A stretch of DNA of 64,000 bases from Streptomyces sp. GS7 (lineage in GTDB: Bacteria > Actinomycetota > Actinomycetes > Streptomycetales > Streptomycetaceae), in assembly GCF_009834125.1 (NCBI RefSeq), contig NZ_CP047146.1, forward strand, positions 2,659,501-2,723,500, given 5' to 3'. The notes below the pieces were generated by a model. It saw only the letters and a program-made list of their open reading frames with translations, searched no databases and was not told the DNA's origin. Positions 61,278 to 64,000 of the stretch are shown here, in pieces (position 1 is the stretch's first letter; the number at the start of each line of letters is the position of its first letter). The position numbers and the translations under genes are program-made.

Positions 61278-62315
61278 ATGAGACTGCGTACACGGACGAC
61301 CGGAGCGGCGGCCGGTGCCGCGGTGCTCGCCCTCTGCGCGCTGACCGGCTGCAACCGGGGCAGCGACACCGCGGGCGGCCGGATCGGCATCGACGTGCCC
61401 CGTACGGACACCGACTTCTGGAACTCCTACCAGCAGTACCTCAAGCATGACCTGGACCACGGCGGTCCGGCCGCGCTGCCGCTGTCCAACTCGCAGAACG
61501 ACATCGGCAAGCTCGTCGCCGACGTGCAGGCGCTGACCGACCAGGGCGCGAAGGCGATCGTGATGGCGCCGCAGGACACCGGCGCCGTCGCCGCCGAACT
61601 CCGGCGGCTGGCCGGGAAGAAGATCCCGGTGGTGAGCGTGGACACCCGCCCGGACGAGGGCAAGGTCTACATGGTCGTGCGCGCCGACAACCGCGCCTAT
61701 GGCGAGCGGTCCTGCGAGTACCTCGGCAATAAGCTGGGCGGCAGGGGCCGGGTCGCCGAACTCCAGGGGGACCTCAGCTCGATCAACGGGCGGGACCGCT
61801 CGGAGGCGTTCGCTTCCTGCATGAAGCGGAGGTTCCCGGGCATCACCGTGCACGAGCTGGCCACGGACTGGAAGGGCGAGGTCGCCTCCGCCAAGCTCCA
61901 GAGCCTGCTGGCCCAGCACCGGGACCTCGACGGGATCTACCTGCAGGCCGGCGGCGCCTTCCTCCAGCCGACGCTCGCCCTGCTGCAGCAGCAGAAGCTG
62001 CTGAGGCCCGCCGGGTCCGCCGGCCACATCACCATCATCTCCAACGACGGCATCCCGGACGAGCTGGCCGCCATCCGGGCCGGCACGATCGACGCCACCC
62101 TCTCCCAGCCCGCCGACCTCTACGCCAAGTACGCGCTGTACTACGCCAGGGCGGCGCTGGCCGGGAAGACCTTCGCCCCCGGGCCGACCGACCACCACTC
62201 GACGATCGTGAAGATCGGCAACGGCCTGGAGGACCAACTGCCCGCGCCGCTGGTCACCAAGGCCACCGTCGGCGACCCGGGTCTGTGGGCCAACCAGCTC
62301 GGCACGGCGAAGTAG
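61278..62315 (+). CDS. Sugar ABC transporter substrate-binding lipoprotein
   Basis: The 345-residue protein has a lipoprotein signal with lipobox LTGC (Cys25) and a periplasmic-binding-protein type I fold (RbsB-like): IGIDVPRTDTDFWNSYQQYL, DQGAKAIVMAPQDTGAVAAE, VVSVDTRPDEG, RVAELQGDLSSINGRDRSEA and ISNDGIPDELAAIRAGTIDA. It is tethered outside the membrane and delivers a sugar to the permease. The operon suggests L-fucose or a related 6-deoxy sugar. The ribosome site is weak. Confidence 0.93.
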   Translation: MRLRTRTTGAAAGAAVLALCALTGCNRGSDTAGGRIGIDVPRTDTDFWNSYQQYLKHDLDHGGPAALPLSNSQNDIGKLVADVQALTDQGAKAIVMAPQDTGAVAAELRRLAGKKIPVVSVDTRPDEGKVYMVVRADNRAYGERSCEYLGNKLGGRGRVAELQGDLSSINGRDRSEAFASCMKRRFPGITVHELATDWKGEVASAKLQSLLAQHRDLDGIYLQAGGAFLQPTLALLQQQKLLRPAGSAGHITIISNDGIPDELAAIRAGTIDATLSQPADLYAKYALYYARAALAGKTFAPGPTDHHSTIVKIGNGLEDQLPAPLVTKATVGDPGLWANQLGTAK

Positions 62316-62329
62316 GGGGCGGGACGACA

Positions 62330-63919
62330 GTGGAGCAGCCCGTTGTCCACGCGGAGGGCATCGTCAAGCGCTACGGCCCGACCGTCGCCCTCGACGGCGC
62401 CCGGCTGACCGTACGGCCCGGCGAGGCGCACGCCCTCGTGGGCCGCAACGGCGCCGGCAAGTCGACACTGGTGTCCGTGCTGACCGGCATGGAGCGGCCG
62501 GACGCCGGGCGGGTCGCCTTCGGCGGGGAGCCCGCGCCAGGCTGGGGCGACACCGCGGCCTGGCGGCGCCGGGTCGCCTGCGTCTACCAGAAGTCGATGA
62601 CCGTGCCGGAGCTGACGGTCGCGGAGAACCTCTACCTCAACCGCTTCCAGGAGGCCGGCGGGCGGGCCATCCGCTGGCGGGCGCTGCGGGAGCGGGCCCG
62701 CGCACTGCTCGCCGAGTACGGGGTGGACGTCGACCCCGGCGCCCGGATCAGGGAACTGGGCGTCGAGCAGCGGCAGTTCGTGGAGATCGCGCGGGCGCTC
62801 TCGTGCGGCGCCCGGCTGATCGTCCTGGACGAGCCCACCGCGCGGCTGGACGCGGCCGGGATCGCCCGGCTCTTCGGCAAGTTGCGGGAACTGCGCGCCC
62901 AGGGGGCGGCGTTCCTCTTCATCTCGCACCACCTCCAGGAGGTCTACGAACTCTGTGACACCGTTACGGTCCTCCGGGACGCCCGCCGTGTGCTGACCGC
63001 CCCCGTCGCCGGGCTGCCCGAGGACGCGCTGGTGGCGGCGATGACGGGGGAGGAGGCGGGGGCGCCGCGGACGGTGCGGACCGCCGCGGGCCCGGCCGGC
63101 GAGCCGGTGCTGCGGGCCGAAGGGCTGGCGCTCGCCGGGCGGTTCGGGCCGCTCGATCTGACCGTACGGGCCGGGGAGGTGGTGGGCCTGGCCGGTGCCG
63201 CGGCCAGCGGGAGCACCGCGATCGGCGAGGCGCTGGCCGGGCTGCGGGCCCCGGACGCCGGCCGGATCGCGGTCCGCGGGCGGCCGGTCCGCAACGGCAG
63301 CGTGCCGCACGCCCTCGACGCCGGCATCGGCTACGTCCCCGAGGACCGGCACCGCGAAGGGCTCGTCCCCGGCCGCAGCGTCGCCGAGAACGCCACCCTG
63401 ACCGTCACCGGCCGGCTGGGCCCGCTGGGGACCGTACTGCCGTCCCGGACCCGGGAGTTCGCCCGGCGGATGATCGCGTCGCTGGACATCAAGACCACCG
63501 GGCCCGGCCAGCCGGTCTCCGGGCTCTCCGGCGGCAACCAGCAGAAGGTCGTCATCGCCCGCGCACTGGCCCGCGATCCCGCCGTACTGGTCGCCGTCCG
63601 GCCGACCAACGGCGTGGACGTCAGGTCCAGGGACGCGCTGCTGGGCGTCGTACGGCAGGTCGCGGACGCCGGCAGCGGGGCGCTGATCGTCTCCGACGAA
63701 CTGGACGACCTCCGGGTCTGCGACCGGGTGCTGGCGGTCTTCCACGGCCGGGTCACCGCCGCGTTCGGCCCCGGCTGGCGCGATCACGAACTGGTGGCGG
63801 CCATGGAGGGCATGGCGGCCGACGGCCCCCCGGCCGGGGAGGGCGGCGCGTCGGCGCGGGGACCGTCCGGCACTTCGGCGGACACCGACGGCACGGCAGA
63901 CAGCGCAGACAACGGATGA
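62330..63919 (+). CDS. Sugar ABC transporter ATPase (RbsA-like, two nucleotide-binding domains)
   Basis: The 529-residue protein has two ABC domains. The first is canonical: GRNGAGKST (Lys44), a signature-like REQ segment RELGVEQRQFVEIARALS and LIVLDEPTARLD. The second keeps LSGGNQQKVVIARALARDP, but its Walker A reads GLAGAAASGSTAIG and its Walker B LVAVRPTNGVDV, without the Asp and Glu, so it is probably not catalytic. The GTG start follows GGGGGCGGGAC 15 bases after the binding protein stop. The C-terminal 45 residues are disordered. Confidence 0.93.
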   Translation: MEQPVVHAEGIVKRYGPTVALDGARLTVRPGEAHALVGRNGAGKSTLVSVLTGMERPDAGRVAFGGEPAPGWGDTAAWRRRVACVYQKSMTVPELTVAENLYLNRFQEAGGRAIRWRALRERARALLAEYGVDVDPGARIRELGVEQRQFVEIARALSCGARLIVLDEPTARLDAAGIARLFGKLRELRAQGAAFLFISHHLQEVYELCDTVTVLRDARRVLTAPVAGLPEDALVAAMTGEEAGAPRTVRTAAGPAGEPVLRAEGLALAGRFGPLDLTVRAGEVVGLAGAAASGSTAIGEALAGLRAPDAGRIAVRGRPVRNGSVPHALDAGIGYVPEDRHREGLVPGRSVAENATLTVTGRLGPLGTVLPSRTREFARRMIASLDIKTTGPGQPVSGLSGGNQQKVVIARALARDPAVLVAVRPTNGVDVRSRDALLGVVRQVADAGSGALIVSDELDDLRVCDRVLAVFHGRVTAAFGPGWRDHELVAAMEGMAADGPPAGEGGASARGPSGTSADTDGTADSADNG

Positions 63920-63948
63920 GGGACACAGGCCACGGAAGGGACAGCGCC

Positions 63949-64000
63949 ATGACCGGCACCGCATCGCCGCCCGCCACCGAGACGGCCCGGCCGGCCCCCG
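63949..64000 (+). CDS. Start of the next operon gene, probably the sugar permease (partial)
   Basis: An ATG with GGAAGGG 10 bases upstream opens a frame MTGTASPPATETARPAP that runs off the window. Polar Ala/Pro N-termini of this kind are common in streptomycete RbsC-like permeases, and that component is the only one missing from the transporter. The identity is inferred from context only. Confidence 0.45.
   Translation, partial: MTGTASPPATETARPAP

Overview
The window is chromosomal DNA from a Streptomyces-type actinomycete. The evidence is very high GC with strong G/C bias at third codon positions, chaplin genes (aerial-hypha surface proteins), a mycothiol biosynthesis ligase (mshC), a SigB/SigF-class sigma factor, a SARP/AfsR-type regulator and a few in-frame TTA codons (the bldA-dependent rare Leu codon). 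From memory the gene order resembles the Streptomyces coelicolor interval running from soxR to chpH, mshC and parJ. The species cannot be named from this sequence alone.

Layout. 1-4.6 kb: end of a TetR gene, MaoC-type hydratase, divergent soxR, amidase, BKACE-type enzyme and a zinc-ribbon hypothetical protein. 4.8-12.7 kb: secreted penicillin/AHL-acylase-like Ntn hydrolase, LysR-type regulator, MHS-family transporter, stress sigma factor and a Tat-exported NamZ (DUF1343). 12.9-18.6 kb: an acyl-CoA catabolic module made of two converging operons (SDR, acyl-CoA ligase, TetR; and APT-like kinase, acyl-CoA dehydrogenase), with related operator-like palindromes at both outer ends. 18.7-28.8 kb: metallo-hydrolase, Nudix protein, a decayed SDR with its TetR regulator, DMT permease, a molybdopterin oxidoreductase with a cytochrome b partner, an ArsR regulator with an efflux pump, a two-component system and a thioredoxin-like ferredoxin. 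28.9-34.9 kb: a TTA-containing cytochrome P450, an ABC-F protein with a long leader, Nudix, HAD and an Old-Yellow-Enzyme homologue lacking the usual active-site residues.

34.9-42.5 kb looks accessory. It holds a 38-residue exported peptide gene directly behind a SARP-NTPase-TPR regulator, a divergent second NTPase-TPR protein with two TTA codons, a small membrane protein and a GT-B/epimerase-like protein, and it ends at a tRNA-Leu(GAG). The peptide plus TPR-regulator pair is the best candidate here for an undescribed signalling system.

42.9-58.8 kb is core chromosome. It holds two tandem translationally coupled minicistrons before an M20 peptidase, chpH and a sortase-anchored long chaplin, DUF5703, a degenerate RecD-like protein, aldo/keto reductase, F420-type oxidoreductase, ferritin-like protein, CorA, and the conserved group phosphatase, DUF3090, PI-kinase-like protein and mshC, facing parJ (PAC2). 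58.9-64 kb is an L-fucose-type catabolic operon (fuconate dehydratase, SDR, sugar ABC binding protein, ATPase and the start of the next gene) with a palindromic operator over its promoter.

Several genes (soxR, the TetR at 21.5 kb, a hypothetical gene at 46.3 kb, the phosphatase at 53.9 kb and mshC) have a TANNNT -10 hexamer six to eight bases before the start codon, so leaderless mRNAs are predicted. Convergent gene pairs are mostly separated by strong GC hairpins.
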